Below, piece after piece: positions 1-8,752 of a DNA stretch of 64,000 bases. Each line of letters begins with the position of its first letter. Positions within the stretch are counted from its first letter, which is position 1. The position numbers were made by a program, and so were the translations under genes. Location: positions 1-64,000 of the forward strand of contig NZ_JAHRXF010000002.1 in the NCBI RefSeq assembly GCF_019104725.1, read 5' to 3'. The notes under the pieces are model-generated. The model made no database searches, was not told where the DNA came from, and saw nothing but the letters and a program-made list of their open reading frames with translations. Origin of the DNA: Streptomyces corallincola. Its GTDB lineage: Bacteria; Actinomycetota; Actinomycetes; Streptomycetales; Streptomycetaceae.

Positions 1-60
1 CCCCCCCTCCCCCCCCCCCCCCCCGCCCCCCCGCCCGCCCCCCCCCCCCCCCCCCCCCGC
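1..60. repeat. Near-homopolymer C tract
   Basis: The first 60 bases are almost entirely C, broken only by one T and a few G. The other strand is therefore a long poly-G run able to form G-quadruplexes. It lies downstream of the permease that ends at 135 on the minus strand. No gene or clear terminator was seen in 1-134. Such tracts are also a common place for assembly error, so the exact length should not be trusted. Confidence 0.7.
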
Positions 61-134
61 CACGACACTCCGCCCCCAGCCCCCCGCCCCCAGCACTTCG
101 CACGGCCGCCGCGACGCCCCTCCCGCACCCCGAG

Positions 135-1496
135 CTACGCCCGCCCCCGCACCCCCTGCACCGCCAGCACCACCAGCCCCAGGGCCAGCCACACCGCGCC
201 CACCACCTGGGCCGCGCCCGACGCCTCCGTGATGACCGCCACCGTGATCGCGGCGCCGACCACCGGCACCGCCACATGCCGCCACCAGACCGGTGGGCCG
301 CCCAGGCGGCGCAGGGCGAAGTAGCCGACCACACTGGCGTGCAGGAGGGTGAAGGCGGTCAGGGCGCCGATGTTGACCACCGAGACCAGCTGGTCGAGGC
401 CGTCGCCACGGGTCGCGGCCCACCAGGCGGCGGCCAGGGTGATCACCGCCGAGCAGAGCAGCGCGACACGCGGAACGCCGGAGTCCGTACGGGAGAGCGC
501 GCGCGGCAGCCGACCCTCGCGGCTCATGGCGAACAGCAGCCGACCGGCCGCCGCCTGCCCGGCCAGCGCCGCGAACGCCGCGCCGACCGCCTTGCTCGCG
601 GCCACCAGATCATGCAGCCAGGTCCCCACCGAGGCGTCCACCGCGTCGTAGAACGCCGACCCCTGGAGGGCGGGATCGGCGGCCAGCCGCGCCGAGGACG
701 TCGGCTCCAGCAGCGCGACCAGATACGTCTGCGCGACGAACAGCACACCGGCCAGCAGCAGACACGCCAGCAGCCCGCGCGCCACCCGCGCCGACCCGCC
801 GGTGACCTCCTCCGCGAAGGACGCGATGGCGTCGAACCCCAGGTACGACAGCACGGCCACCGACACCGCGCCCACCACCGCCGACACCGTGAACGCCTGG
901 CTGCCGTCCCCGGTGAACGGTGTCAGCAGCCCCCGCTGGGCGCCGTCGCGCACCAGTACCACCAGCGCCGACACCACGAACACCAGCAGCACCGCGATCT
1001 CCAGCGCCAGCACCAGGAACCCCGCCCGCGCGGCGACACGTACGCCCCACACGTTCAGCGCGGTCGTGAGCAGCACCGCGAGCGCCGTCCACACCCAGCG
1101 TGACACCGAGGGGACCAGGGCGTTCATGGCGATACCGGAGAACAGATAGGCGACCGCCGGGATCAGCACGTAGTCCAGCGCCGCCATCCAGCCCGCCACG
1201 AACCCCGCGCCCCGGCCGAGGCCCGCGCGCGCGTACGCGAACACCGACCCGGCCTGCGGGACGACCCGCACCATCTGCGCGTAGCTGTACGCGGTGAAGC
1301 CCATCGCCACGGTGGCGACGACGTACACCAGCGCCACCGCGCCGTGCGATCGCGCGTCGAGTGTGCCGAAGACACCCACCGGGGCCATCGGCGCGATGAA
1401 CAGCAGCCCGTAGACCACGACGTCCCTCAGGCCGATGCTGCGGCGCAGCCCCTGCCCGGTGTCGGTGGCGGGCGCGGTCGTACCGGTCTCGGACAT
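135..1496 (-). CDS. APC-family amino acid permease
   Basis: 453-residue integral membrane protein of the amino acid-polyamine-organocation superfamily, expected to import an amino acid or related amine by cation symport or exchange. It has about twelve hydrophobic segments. The first holds VVVYGLLFIAPMAPVGVFG, the typical APC helix 1 with an unwound G-rich centre. Helix 6 contains LSYLGFDAIASFAEEV, the conserved substrate-binding region of this superfamily. An upstream in-frame ATG at 1529 would add 11 residues ([11 protein letters not shown]). The ATG at 1496 (MSETGTTAPAT) is preferred because it gives the usual short polar N-terminus. Transcription is divergent from ispH with a gap of about 75 bp. 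The substrate cannot be told from sequence. Confidence 0.85.
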   Translation of the reverse strand: MSETGTTAPATDTGQGLRRSIGLRDVVVYGLLFIAPMAPVGVFGTLDARSHGAVALVYVVATVAMGFTAYSYAQMVRVVPQAGSVFAYARAGLGRGAGFVAGWMAALDYVLIPAVAYLFSGIAMNALVPSVSRWVWTALAVLLTTALNVWGVRVAARAGFLVLALEIAVLLVFVVSALVVLVRDGAQRGLLTPFTGDGSQAFTVSAVVGAVSVAVLSYLGFDAIASFAEEVTGGSARVARGLLACLLLAGVLFVAQTYLVALLEPTSSARLAADPALQGSAFYDAVDASVGTWLHDLVAASKAVGAAFAALAGQAAAGRLLFAMSREGRLPRALSRTDSGVPRVALLCSAVITLAAAWWAATRGDGLDQLVSVVNIGALTAFTLLHASVVGYFALRRLGGPPVWWRHVAVPVVGAAITVAVITEASGAAQVVGAVWLALGLVVLAVQGVRGRA

Positions 1497-1557
1497 GAGA
1501 TCCAGTTTTCCCCGCGACGGGCGGGACACGCGATCTCAGACCCCCCGAACGCGGCCT

Positions 1558-1563
1558 TACGAT
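1558..1563 (+). promoter_or_regulatory. Leaderless -10 box of ispH
   Basis: TACGAT fits the actinobacterial TANNNT -10 consensus and ends 7 nt before the ATG at 1571. Transcription would then begin at or next to that ATG. The upstream in-frame ATG at 1562 lies inside this hexamer, which argues against it as the start. No good -35 is visible about 17 bp upstream (1535-1540 reads CTCAGA). Confidence 0.6.
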
Positions 1564-1570
1564 GGGTTCC

Positions 1571-2575
1571 ATGACCGCTTCGACTGGCCGCCGTGTCCTG
1601 CTCGCCGCCCCCCGTGGCTACTGCGCCGGTGTGGACCGCGCCGTGATCGCCGTCGAGAAGGCCCTCGAACAGTACGGCGCCCCGATCTACGTCCGGCACG
1701 AGATCGTCCACAACAAGTACGTGGTGCAGACCCTGGAGAAGAAGGGCGCGATCTTCGTCGAACGCACCGAGGAGGTGCCGGAGGGGAACATCGTGATGTT
1801 CTCCGCGCACGGCGTCGCCCCGGTCGTCCACGAGGAGGCCGCGCGCGGGCGGCTCGCCACCATCGACGCCACCTGCCCCCTGGTCACCAAGGTCCACAAG
1901 GAAGCCGTCCGCTACGCCAACGACGACTACGACATCCTGCTGATCGGCCACGAGGGCCACGAGGAGGTCATCGGCACCTCCGGCGAGGCCCCCGAGCACA
2001 TCCAGCTCGTGGACGGCCCCGAGGACGTCGCCAAGATCGAGGTCCGCGACCCGGAGAAGGTCGTCTGGCTCTCCCAGACCACGCTCTCCGTGGACGAGAC
2101 GATGGAGACCGTGGACGCCCTGAAGACCAAGTTCCCCGGCCTGATCTCCCCGCCCAGCGACGACATCTGCTACGCCACGCAGAACCGTCAGCTCGCCGTG
2201 AAGCAGATGGGCGCCGAGGCGGAACTGGTGATCGTCGTCGGCTCCCGCAACTCCTCCAACTCCAAGCGCCTGGTCGAGGTCGCCAAGCTGGCCGGTTCCC
2301 GCGCGGCGTACCTGGTGGACTTCGCCGCCGAGATCGACGAGTCCTGGCTCGACGGTGTCACCACGGTCGGCGTCACCTCCGGAGCCTCCGTGCCCGAGGT
2401 GCTGGTCGAGGAGGTCCTGGAGTGGCTCTCCGTGCGCGGCTACGGCGACGTGGAACTCGTCAAGGCCGCCGAGGAGTCCATCATCTTCTCCCTCCCCAAG
2501 GAACTGCGCCGCGACCTGCGCGACGAGGCGGCGGCCCTGATGGCGGCACGCGGCGGGTCGGGCGCGGGGGAGTAG
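1571..2575 (+). CDS. ispH: 4-hydroxy-3-methylbut-2-enyl diphosphate reductase
   Basis: Last enzyme of the MEP isoprenoid pathway. It reduces HMBPP to IPP and DMAPP using a [4Fe-4S] cluster. The 334-residue protein shows the three cluster cysteines in their standard contexts: C18 (PRGYCAG), C102 (DATCPLV) and C200 ([10 protein letters not shown]). The family histidines are at H47 (EIVHN) and H80 (SAHGV). The start at 1571 is chosen over 1562 because of the -10 box just upstream. It stands alone between a divergent permease and a repeat-rich gap. Streptomyces can carry more than one ispH; whether this is the only copy cannot be judged here. Confidence 0.96.
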   Translation: MTASTGRRVLLAAPRGYCAGVDRAVIAVEKALEQYGAPIYVRHEIVHNKYVVQTLEKKGAIFVERTEEVPEGNIVMFSAHGVAPVVHEEAARGRLATIDATCPLVTKVHKEAVRYANDDYDILLIGHEGHEEVIGTSGEAPEHIQLVDGPEDVAKIEVRDPEKVVWLSQTTLSVDETMETVDALKTKFPGLISPPSDDICYATQNRQLAVKQMGAEAELVIVVGSRNSSNSKRLVEVAKLAGSRAAYLVDFAAEIDESWLDGVTTVGVTSGASVPEVLVEEVLEWLSVRGYGDVELVKAAEESIIFSLPKELRRDLRDEAAALMAARGGSGAGE

Positions 2576-2589
2576 GGCGCGCGGCGGGC

Positions 2590-2724
2590 GCGGCGGCGGA
2601 GTGGCTTCGGCCGCGAAGCGGCTGCGGTGGCCGAGTGGCCGCGGTGGTGGAGTGGGTACGGCGGCGGAGCGCGTACGGCGGCGGAGCGGGGTGCGGCGGC
2701 GGAGTGGGGTAGTGCGGCGGAGCG
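2590..2724 (+). repeat. Degenerate ~17-bp GCGGCGGAG tandem repeats
   Basis: The gap after ispH is built from imperfect copies of a GCGGCGGAG motif. The clearest part is four units of about 17 bp starting near 2656, 2673, 2690 and 2708, each with a TACGG/TGCGG lead and a GCGGCGGAG(C/T)G body. Looser copies extend back to 2590. No start codon with a ribosome binding site or plausible protein was seen in any frame. The rest of the gap (2725-2842) holds only the ppgK promoter. Confidence 0.7.
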
Positions 2725-2842
2725 TGCGCCGGGTGTGCTGGTCGTACTGGCTGATCCGGGGGTCTGCCGGGGGTGCGCGTGGGGGGTGCGCCGTAGCGGG
2801 TATCCGGGGGACGGCGCCGTAGTGGGGCGGGTTACTCCGTCG

Positions 2843-2848
2843 TAACGT
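2843..2848 (+). promoter_or_regulatory. Leaderless -10 box of ppgK
   Basis: TAACGT matches TANNNT and sits 6 nt before the ATG at 2855, leaving no room for a Shine-Dalgarno sequence. This supports a leaderless transcript and the chosen start. Confidence 0.55.
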
Positions 2849-2854
2849 GGTGTC

Positions 2855-3607
2855 ATGCAGATCTTCGGCGTGGACATCGGCGGGTCAGGGATCAAGGGTG
2901 CCCCTGTGGACCTGGAGAAGGGCGACCTGGCCCAAGAGCGCTTCAAGGTGCTCACCCCGCACCCGGCGACCCCGGACGGCGTGGCCGAGGGGGTCAGGGA
3001 GGTCGTCGAGCACTTCGGCTGGACCGGCCCGGTCGGCCTCACCTTCCCCGGAGTGGTCACCGGCGGCGCCACGATCCGTACGGCGGCCAATGTGGACAAG
3101 AGCTGGATCGACACCGACGCCCGCGTCCTCTTCGGCGGTCGCCTCGGCGGTCTTCCGGTGACCGTCGTCAACGACGCGGACGCGGCGGGTGTCGCGGAGA
3201 TGCGGTTCGGCGCGGGCAAGGACCGGCGCGGCACGGTCATCCTGCTCACCTTCGGCACCGGCATCGGCAGCGCCCTCTTCGTGGACGGCACCCTCGTCCC
3301 CAACACCGAGCTGGGCCACCTGGAGCTGGACGGCCACGACGCGGAGAAGCGCGCCTCCAGCAAGGCCAAGGAGGACAAGGATCTGACCTGGGACCACTGG
3401 GCCCGACGCGTCCAGAAGTACCTGGCCCACGTCGAGATGCTGTTCTCCCCCGACCTCTTCGTCATCGGCGGCGGAGTCAGCCGCAAGGCCGACAAGTTCC
3501 TGCACTTCATCGAGGGCATCAAGGCGGAGATCGTCCCCGCCGAGCTGCAGAACAACGCGGGGATCGTGGGGGCGGCGATGCACGCGGCGGAGGGGGAGCG
3601 GGCGTAG
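2855..3607 (+). CDS. ppgK: Polyphosphate glucokinase (PPGK)
   Basis: ROK-family kinase that phosphorylates glucose to glucose-6-phosphate with inorganic polyphosphate (often also ATP). The protein is 250 residues, the usual size for actinobacterial PPGK. The N-terminal phosphate-binding loop is [16 protein letters not shown], the signature of this subgroup. [12 protein letters not shown] carries the catalytic aspartate that deprotonates glucose, and [12 protein letters not shown] is the second phosphate loop. [15 protein letters not shown] is the ROK/PPGK sugar-binding segment. Neighbours show no operon. A hairpin follows the stop codon. Confidence 0.93.
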   Translation: MQIFGVDIGGSGIKGAPVDLEKGDLAQERFKVLTPHPATPDGVAEGVREVVEHFGWTGPVGLTFPGVVTGGATIRTAANVDKSWIDTDARVLFGGRLGGLPVTVVNDADAAGVAEMRFGAGKDRRGTVILLTFGTGIGSALFVDGTLVPNTELGHLELDGHDAEKRASSKAKEDKDLTWDHWARRVQKYLAHVEMLFSPDLFVIGGGVSRKADKFLHFIEGIKAEIVPAELQNNAGIVGAAMHAAEGERA

Positions 3608-3612
3608 GGGTG

Positions 3613-3633
3613 GCCGGGGGGAAAGCCCCCGGC
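3613..3633 (+). terminator. Hairpin after ppgK
   Basis: GCCGGGGG and CCCCCGGC form a perfect 8-bp stem around a GAAAG loop, 6 nt after the ppgK stop. There is no T tract, which is normal for Streptomyces. It lies between convergent ppgK and the DUF6542 gene. Confidence 0.65.
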
Positions 3634-3719
3634 ACACGACGAACGACGATCGCGGCACCGGTGGGCGGCACCGGCACCGGCACCCGCTGCGCGGCGGGGG
3701 CGGCTGGGGCGGCTGGGGG

Positions 3720-4271
3720 TCAGGCGCGGCGCCGCCGGGTGGCCCGTACGAGCAGCACGCGCCGTACGAGCACGATCACCCCGGCGACGAGCGTCCCGCC
3801 GTACAGCCACCCGGCCTGGGTGGCGAGGCCGGTGACGAGGCCCATCAGCCGCCCGAGGACCCCGCCGCTGCCGTCGGCGACGGGCAGCAGACCGACGGCG
3901 AAGGCGATGGGGACCACCACCGGCGCGGTGAGGAGGTCGCCGCCGCGCACCCAGAGCGCGGTCAGCACGCACACCGGCAGGAAGAGGACGCCGTAGAGGG
4001 TGAGGGAGCCGCCGAACAGCAGGTGGTCCAGGTAGCCGAGCAGGAACATGAGGGCGGCGCAGAAGAGTCCGCCGCCGAGCGCGGTGAGCCGCAGACCCGC
4101 CGCGGGACCGGAGGTGGCCGGACGACCGTCACGGGCGGGATGGGACTCCGCGTCAGCGCCCGGTGCGCGCCGGTTGTCGCCCACGGGCCGACGTGCCTGC
4201 GGCGGCAGCGGAGCGAGAGGCGCGCCACGTCGCCTGCCGTCGTTGGGGGGTCGCGTTCTGTGCTGCTCCAT
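3720..4271 (-). CDS. DUF6542-family membrane protein
   Basis: 183-residue protein of unknown function. About 60 polar, Pro/Arg-rich N-terminal residues are followed by four hydrophobic segments in the DUF6542 arrangement: [55 protein letters not shown] and [15 protein letters not shown]. The C-terminus is basic (RATRRRRA). The start at 4271 has TAAGTT (minus strand, 4283 to 4278) 6 nt upstream and no ribosome binding site, so a leaderless mRNA is likely. It is divergent from ychF, a pairing I recall in other streptomycetes. Confidence 0.75.
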   Translation of the reverse strand: MEQHRTRPPNDGRRRGAPLAPLPPQARRPVGDNRRAPGADAESHPARDGRPATSGPAAGLRLTALGGGLFCAALMFLLGYLDHLLFGGSLTLYGVLFLPVCVLTALWVRGGDLLTAPVVVPIAFAVGLLPVADGSGGVLGRLMGLVTGLATQAGWLYGGTLVAGVIVLVRRVLLVRATRRRRA

Positions 4272-4379
4272 TGGACCAACTTAGGTCTGTTTATGTGTCG
4301 AATCGCCCGTCTGACACGCCGGTGCGGGCAGCTCGCCCGGAGGTTCGACGCTCCCGCCGGGGGGTCTTCGGGGACGCCG

Positions 4380-4385
4380 TAGACT
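4380..4385 (+). promoter_or_regulatory. Probable -10 box of ychF
   Basis: TAGACT matches the TANNNT consensus about 67 nt before the GTG start, giving a leader of about 60 nt. A purine-rich GGGAAG at 4439-4444 can act as ribosome binding site. Confidence 0.45.
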
Positions 4386-4452
4386 GGTGGATCGGCCGGT
4401 GCCCCTGGCCCCTGGCAGCCTCTGGCCCTCCTCATCTACGGGAAGTCGCAAC

Positions 4453-5541
<1,089 letters not shown>

Positions 5542-5591
5542 CGGGTGACGTGACACCGCGTCGCTGATCTGGCAAACGTGCAGCTCGGATG

Positions 5592-5617
5592 GGGTCCGAC
5601 TCTTCAGAGTCGGGCCC
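5592..5617 (+). terminator. Terminator after ychF (element-side copy)
   Basis: GGGTCCGACTC, loop TTCA, GAGTCGGGCCC gives an 11-bp stem with one G-U pair, followed by a T-containing stretch. It lies about 50 nt after the ychF stop. The bases leading into it (CAAACGTGC at 5573) resemble those leading into the terminator at 8337-8368, so both look like ychF terminators from different lineages. Confidence 0.75.
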
Positions 5618-5630
5618 TATATTCTTTCCT

Positions 5631-5730
5631 GTGCTGGGATAACTGATCCCTCGTCACCTGTGGTCATCCCTGGTCATCCGTACCGTGCTGGGATCGTGCT
5701 GGGCTGAGGTGGGGGTGCCCGTGCTGGGAT
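5631..5730 (+). repeat. Left arm: four GTGCTGGGAT direct repeats
   Basis: GTGCTGGGAT begins at 5631, 5685 and 5721, with a near copy GTGCTGGGCT at 5696. The 5685/5696 pair is spaced by 11 bp exactly as the pair at 8212/8223 at the other end of the island. TGGTCATCC is also repeated at 5661 and 5671. This fits arm-type binding sites of a tyrosine recombinase, but no integrase gene is present to confirm it. Confidence 0.65.
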
Positions 5731-5811
5731 TTGTGTGAGCGGGGCGCTGACCGAGCTGTGATGGTAGTGCGGACGTGGCGCTTTTCCTACTCGTTTGACA
5801 CAATCGAGGGC

Positions 5812-6096
5812 ATGGCTGAGGCGACGTACAGCATCGGGGAAGGGCCAGCGACCCGGGTCAGCTTGTCGCTGCCGGAGGGGACTGCGGAGGCGATCCGGGC
5901 TCGGGTGGGTAAGCGGGAGTTCTCCGCGTTCATTACCGAGGCGGTCGAGCGTGAGCTGCGCGGGCAGGTCCTAGACGAGTACCTGGCGGACTACGAGAAC
6001 CGCAAGGGGCCGGTCTCCGAGCCGGCTCGTCAGCGGGCGCGGCAGGTCTTCGACGAGGTGTTCGCCGAGGAGGCCGAATGGCCCGCCGCAGGCTGA
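5812..6096 (+). CDS. Ribbon-helix-helix-like antitoxin (VapB-type)
   Basis: 94-residue protein, probable antitoxin and autorepressor of the pair with the PIN-domain gene downstream. Residues about 12-45 (RVSLSLPEGTAEAIRARVG, then EFSAFITEAVERELR) have the beta strand-helix-helix pattern of CopG/Arc-like antitoxins. The acidic C-terminal half would bind the toxin. The ATG at 5812 is chosen over start codons back to 5731 because family similarity begins there and GAGGG precedes it. The toxin start lies inside this gene (19-bp overlap), the usual coupling in toxin-antitoxin operons. It lies in the ychF island, so it was probably acquired with it. Confidence 0.8.
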   Translation: MAEATYSIGEGPATRVSLSLPEGTAEAIRARVGKREFSAFITEAVERELRGQVLDEYLADYENRKGPVSEPARQRARQVFDEVFAEEAEWPAAG

Positions 6097-6491
6097 GTCA
6101 CGAGGGGACGCTGGTCCTCGACAGCGAGGGATTCTCGAAGCTGCTCGCCGACGACGAGCAGGTGGTGGCCCTGATCGCTGAGGCGCGCTCGCGGGGCATG
6201 GAGGTCGTGATCAGTGCGCTCACCATTATCGAAGCCGTCCACGCCCGTACGAATAAGTCCCGGCTGAACTGGGTGCTTTCCGGGCTGCGGGTCGTATCGG
6301 TCGGTGACGAGGAGGCGAGGGCTGCCTCGAAGTTGCTGATGAACGCCGGTTTGCATGGGCACAAGTACGCGATCGATGCGGCGGTCGCCGAGGCCGCGCT
6401 GCGACAGCATCGCCCTGTGGTCATGCTGACTTCCGACATTGACGACATGGCCAAGCTGTGCGGCGAGCGGGTCCGGCTCGTTGCGGTGTGA
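6078..6491 (+). CDS. PIN-domain toxin (VapC-like ribonuclease)
   Basis: 137-residue PIN-domain protein, probably an Mg-dependent endoribonuclease held inactive by the upstream antitoxin. The acidic active-site residues are all recognisable: D15 (LVLDSEG), E52 (TIIEAVHA), D100 (YAIDAAVAE) and D119/D121 (LTSDIDDM). Full length for a VapC, with no frameshift, so toxin activity may be intact. The RNA target cannot be predicted. Such modules often stabilise mobile elements, which fits its place in the relic. Confidence 0.85.
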   Translation: MARRRLSHEGTLVLDSEGFSKLLADDEQVVALIAEARSRGMEVVISALTIIEAVHARTNKSRLNWVLSGLRVVSVGDEEARAASKLLMNAGLHGHKYAIDAAVAEAALRQHRPVVMLTSDIDDMAKLCGERVRLVAV

Positions 6492-6507
6492 TTCCCCTTG
6501 GTCCGGC

Positions 6508-6633
6508 TCAGTAGGAACGGGGTCCGTAGGGGCTCCAGCGACCGAGGAATGGCTTGAGGCCGTCGTCGCTGGATTTCGGCGGCGTGGGCAGTTTCGGCGC
6601 TGAGGCCGATTCAGTGGGGTTGGAAGTGTGCAT
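6508..6633 (-). CDS. Small hypothetical protein (41 aa)
   Basis: Short ORF starting at an ATG that overlaps the end of the upstream fragment by 23 bp, as in translationally coupled genes. The product is Ser/Pro-rich and ends in a tidy GLKPFLGRWSPYGPRSY tail. No ribosome binding site is clear. I do not recognise the family. It may be a true small gene of the element or a chance ORF. Confidence 0.35.
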   Translation of the reverse strand: MHTSNPTESASAPKLPTPPKSSDDGLKPFLGRWSPYGPRSY

Positions 6634-6823
6634 CCGCGAACGCGAGCCACGCCTCGACCTCAGTCTGCTCCTGCCCGGGCGGAAGGGATTCGGCATGGAC
6701 GCCTACCGCTGCGACGTATTCAGTCAGGCGGCTGGCCTGGTACCCGGTGTCTGCCTGTTCTCCGAGGTGTTTGACGCGGTAGGCGTGGGCGTAAGCAGCG
6801 TGGGCTCGCAGGTAGGGGTGCGC
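6611..6823 (-). pseudogene. 3' remnant of an unknown gene
   Basis: This minus-strand frame reads for 70 residues from just after a TGA (6826 to 6824) to a stop at 6611. The translation is strongly protein-like and helical (HPYLRAHAAYAHAYRVKHLG, later TEVEAWLAFADAHF) but has no start codon near its beginning. I take it as the C-terminal end of a gene whose front was deleted, between the truncated TIGR04141 gene and the small ORF. The family is not recognised. Confidence 0.5.
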
Positions 6824-6886
6824 TCAAGATGAAGCGGATTGGGCCAGGCTCCGGGGACGCTGCACGTGGTGAGCGGGCCCGGGTGG

Positions 6887-8149
6887 CTATGCAGCCGTGT
6901 CCAGCATGGTCTTCTGGGTCGGCTCGATGCCGATGCCGATGACCTCCACGGTCACTCCGCGCGCGGCGAGGGCCTTCGCGGTCTGGGCCAGAGTGACGGC
7001 GGAGAACGGGAAGAGCGAGTCCGGGGTGAGGTCGGCGCCGTCCTTCAGGAGGATCGTGAAGACGATGCGGCGTGGGGTGAAGTTGCCGGGGATGCTGCGG
7101 CTTGCGTCGCTGTTGACGTGTACGGAGCGCGCGAACTCCGCGCGGACGTCGGCGCTCTCGAAGAGGAGTTCGACGGAGACACGCGCCTGGTTGTACAGGT
7201 GGCTCAGCGGGCCCGAGGCGTGGGCGGGCTTCACGAAGACGAGCGTGTCATCGTCGGTGAACAGGTCGCAGATCTCTACCTTGTTGCTCGTCCGAAAGGG
7301 GTTGCGCACGTTCTTCTTGTCCATGCAGACCCAGCCCGGACGGGCCTTGGCGGCGAGCTCGTTGTAGTCGCCCTCGTCCATGGGACGCATCACGGGGATG
7401 CCCTTCTTGTTGAGCTTCTCGACGAGCGGCCAGCGAGGGAGATCGACGGAGGACGAGTTGGTGAACAGCGGGGCTACGGTCTCGTTGACGTCGCGCAGGT
7501 AGCCGGCCCCCAGCTCGTACCATTCGCCGTCGAGCAGGCAGAACGTACGGGAGTCGAGGGAGAAGGTCGCCTCGATCCACTTCACGGCGGATTCCGTGGA
7601 CAACGCTTCCAGGGAGCTGACACGCGGGGCGAGCGGGGTCCGCGCGGTGAGCTTGTCGCGGAACAGTTCGACGGTGCCCTGTCGGAGTGCCTTGACGCGT
7701 TCGCCCGCCTTGATCACGCGGGCGCGCTCCAAGACGTAGTCGAGGCTGAACTCGTCCCTGAGGAGGGGTGAGCAGGGTCCGATCTTGATGGCGCATGCGG
7801 TGGACCGGGACAGGTCGGTGCTCTGGGAGAAGGGGACGGCAGTGAGGATCCTGCCGTCCACGGGACGGCCGAGGGTGGCGTCCAGTTCAGTGTCGAGGAG
7901 GGAGCGGTCCTTGACCGCGGTGATGTGCTCGACAAAGGCGAGGTCGGGGTGGGGAGCGACATGTTCGCAGATCGATGCGATGGCGCGGATGTCCTTGATC
8001 AGCGTGGTGGGGGTGCTGCCCAACTTGATACGGAGACCGATGCCGCCCTCTGCGGTTATCGGGCGCGAGCGCTGTGCTGCTCTGAGAGGTTCAGTGCGAT
8101 GGCGCGAGCCTGATGCGGCGCTCGTAGAAGTTCCGCAGACTTCAGGCAT
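6887..8149 (-). CDS. Truncated TIGR04141/DUF6119 family protein
   Basis: Member of the sporadically distributed TIGR04141 (DUF6119) family, whose function is unknown. Family hallmarks are present in order: LDGEWYELGAGY, a DLPRWP region, EGDYNELAAKA, CMDKKNVR, KVEICDLF, LVFVKPAHASGPLSHLYNQA and a C-terminal segment with VEVIGIGIEP. Full-length members are, as I recall, well over 500 residues; here similarity begins only near 8050 (GIGLRIKLG), so the N-terminal third is missing. The ATG at 8149 is the nearest start and adds about 34 unrelated residues. The gene is probably a pseudogene cut at the element's right junction. It is the largest surviving cargo. Confidence 0.65.
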   Translation of the reverse strand: MPEVCGTSTSAASGSRHRTEPLRAAQRSRPITAEGGIGLRIKLGSTPTTLIKDIRAIASICEHVAPHPDLAFVEHITAVKDRSLLDTELDATLGRPVDGRILTAVPFSQSTDLSRSTACAIKIGPCSPLLRDEFSLDYVLERARVIKAGERVKALRQGTVELFRDKLTARTPLAPRVSSLEALSTESAVKWIEATFSLDSRTFCLLDGEWYELGAGYLRDVNETVAPLFTNSSSVDLPRWPLVEKLNKKGIPVMRPMDEGDYNELAAKARPGWVCMDKKNVRNPFRTSNKVEICDLFTDDDTLVFVKPAHASGPLSHLYNQARVSVELLFESADVRAEFARSVHVNSDASRSIPGNFTPRRIVFTILLKDGADLTPDSLFPFSAVTLAQTAKALAARGVTVEVIGIGIEPTQKTMLDTAA

Positions 8150-8211
8150 GTGCGGGCGCTTCCGGGTAGCGTTGGCGATCTTCGGTCTTCTTGTACTTTG
8201 TCGCGCATCCC

Positions 8212-8232
8212 GTGCTGGGATGGTGCTGGGAT
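8212..8232 (+). repeat. Right arm: two GTGCTGGGAT direct repeats
   Basis: GTGCTGGGAT occurs at 8212 and 8223, in the same 11-bp tandem arrangement and orientation as at 5685/5696. The flanks also match: a C before the pair and TGAG after it. It lies 29 bp inside the right core, as expected for the second arm of a split attP. Confidence 0.65.
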
Positions 8233-8260
8233 GAGCCCGCATTTCCGCAGACCGCAGCCT

Positions 8261-8288
8261 TGTGGTGGAGTTTCGATTCAACGTCTGA
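8261..8288 (+). other. attR: original 3' end of ychF
   Basis: GTG GTG GAG TTT CGA TTC AAC GTC TGA (8262-8288) encodes VVEFRFNV and a stop, the exact C-terminus of YchF, without a gene in front. It is followed about 50 nt later by a strong terminator. This is best explained as the displaced chromosomal end of ychF. Confidence 0.75.
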
Positions 8289-8336
8289 TCGTCTCCGAGT
8301 CGCGGGCCAGGCGGCTTCGTCAAACGTGCGGTTCAG

Positions 8337-8368
8337 AAGGGGCCGGCTCCTGGGGGAGCCGGCCCCTT
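8337..8368 (+). terminator. Strong terminator (ancestral ychF end)
   Basis: AAGGGGCCGGCTCC and GGAGCCGGCCCCTT form a perfect 14-bp stem around a TGGG loop, followed by TGG. It stands 48 nt after the displaced ychF stop codon, matching the distance of the left terminator from ychF. Confidence 0.85.
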
Positions 8369-8688
8369 TGGTGTCATCGTGCCGGTTGTCGTGAACGGGG
8401 GCTGATCGGTGGACGGTTGGAGCAGTGGCTCGGAGGCGGGCGCGCTGGGGATTCCGGGCGGTGGCGAACACCTCGCGGCCGTCGGCAGGGGCTGCCCGCG
8501 TTGAGAACTCGTCCGCCTTCTTCGAGGGCTGCCGGGCCGGTCCCGGTCAACTCGTCGTTAGTGGTCCCGGTGTGGGGTGGGTTGGGTGATCGTTTGGAGG
8601 GTTGGCGGCTTCTATAGCGGGGAGAAAGTGCCTGCGTAAAGCCCCCGGTGGGCGCATGTCATCACATCGAGTGATTCTCTGGCCTTTG

Positions 8689-8752
8689 CTTGCATTGGAC
8701 AACCTACGGTTGCCAGGCTGTAGCTGTCTGTACAAGCTGATGGGAGCGGCCA
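8689..8752 (+). promoter_or_regulatory. Operator/promoter region of the GntR gene
   Basis: The gap 8369-8752 holds no gene. Just before the GTG start are two dyads: GGACAACC-TAC-GGTTGCC (about 8694-8712, one mismatch) and TCTGTACAAG centred on the palindrome TGTACA (8729-8734). GntR/HutC repressors often bind such sites in their own promoters, so autoregulation is likely but not shown. Confidence 0.4.

Noticed and set aside
5795..5800. TTGACA as -35 box of the toxin-antitoxin operon
   Set aside because: A -10 at the proper distance would fall inside the antitoxin gene; no TANNNT hexamer fits.
7785..8234. Plus-strand frame across the right part of the ychF island
   Set aside because: Antisense to the TIGR04141 gene; its last residues run through the GTGCTGGGAT repeats, and no protein family was recognised.
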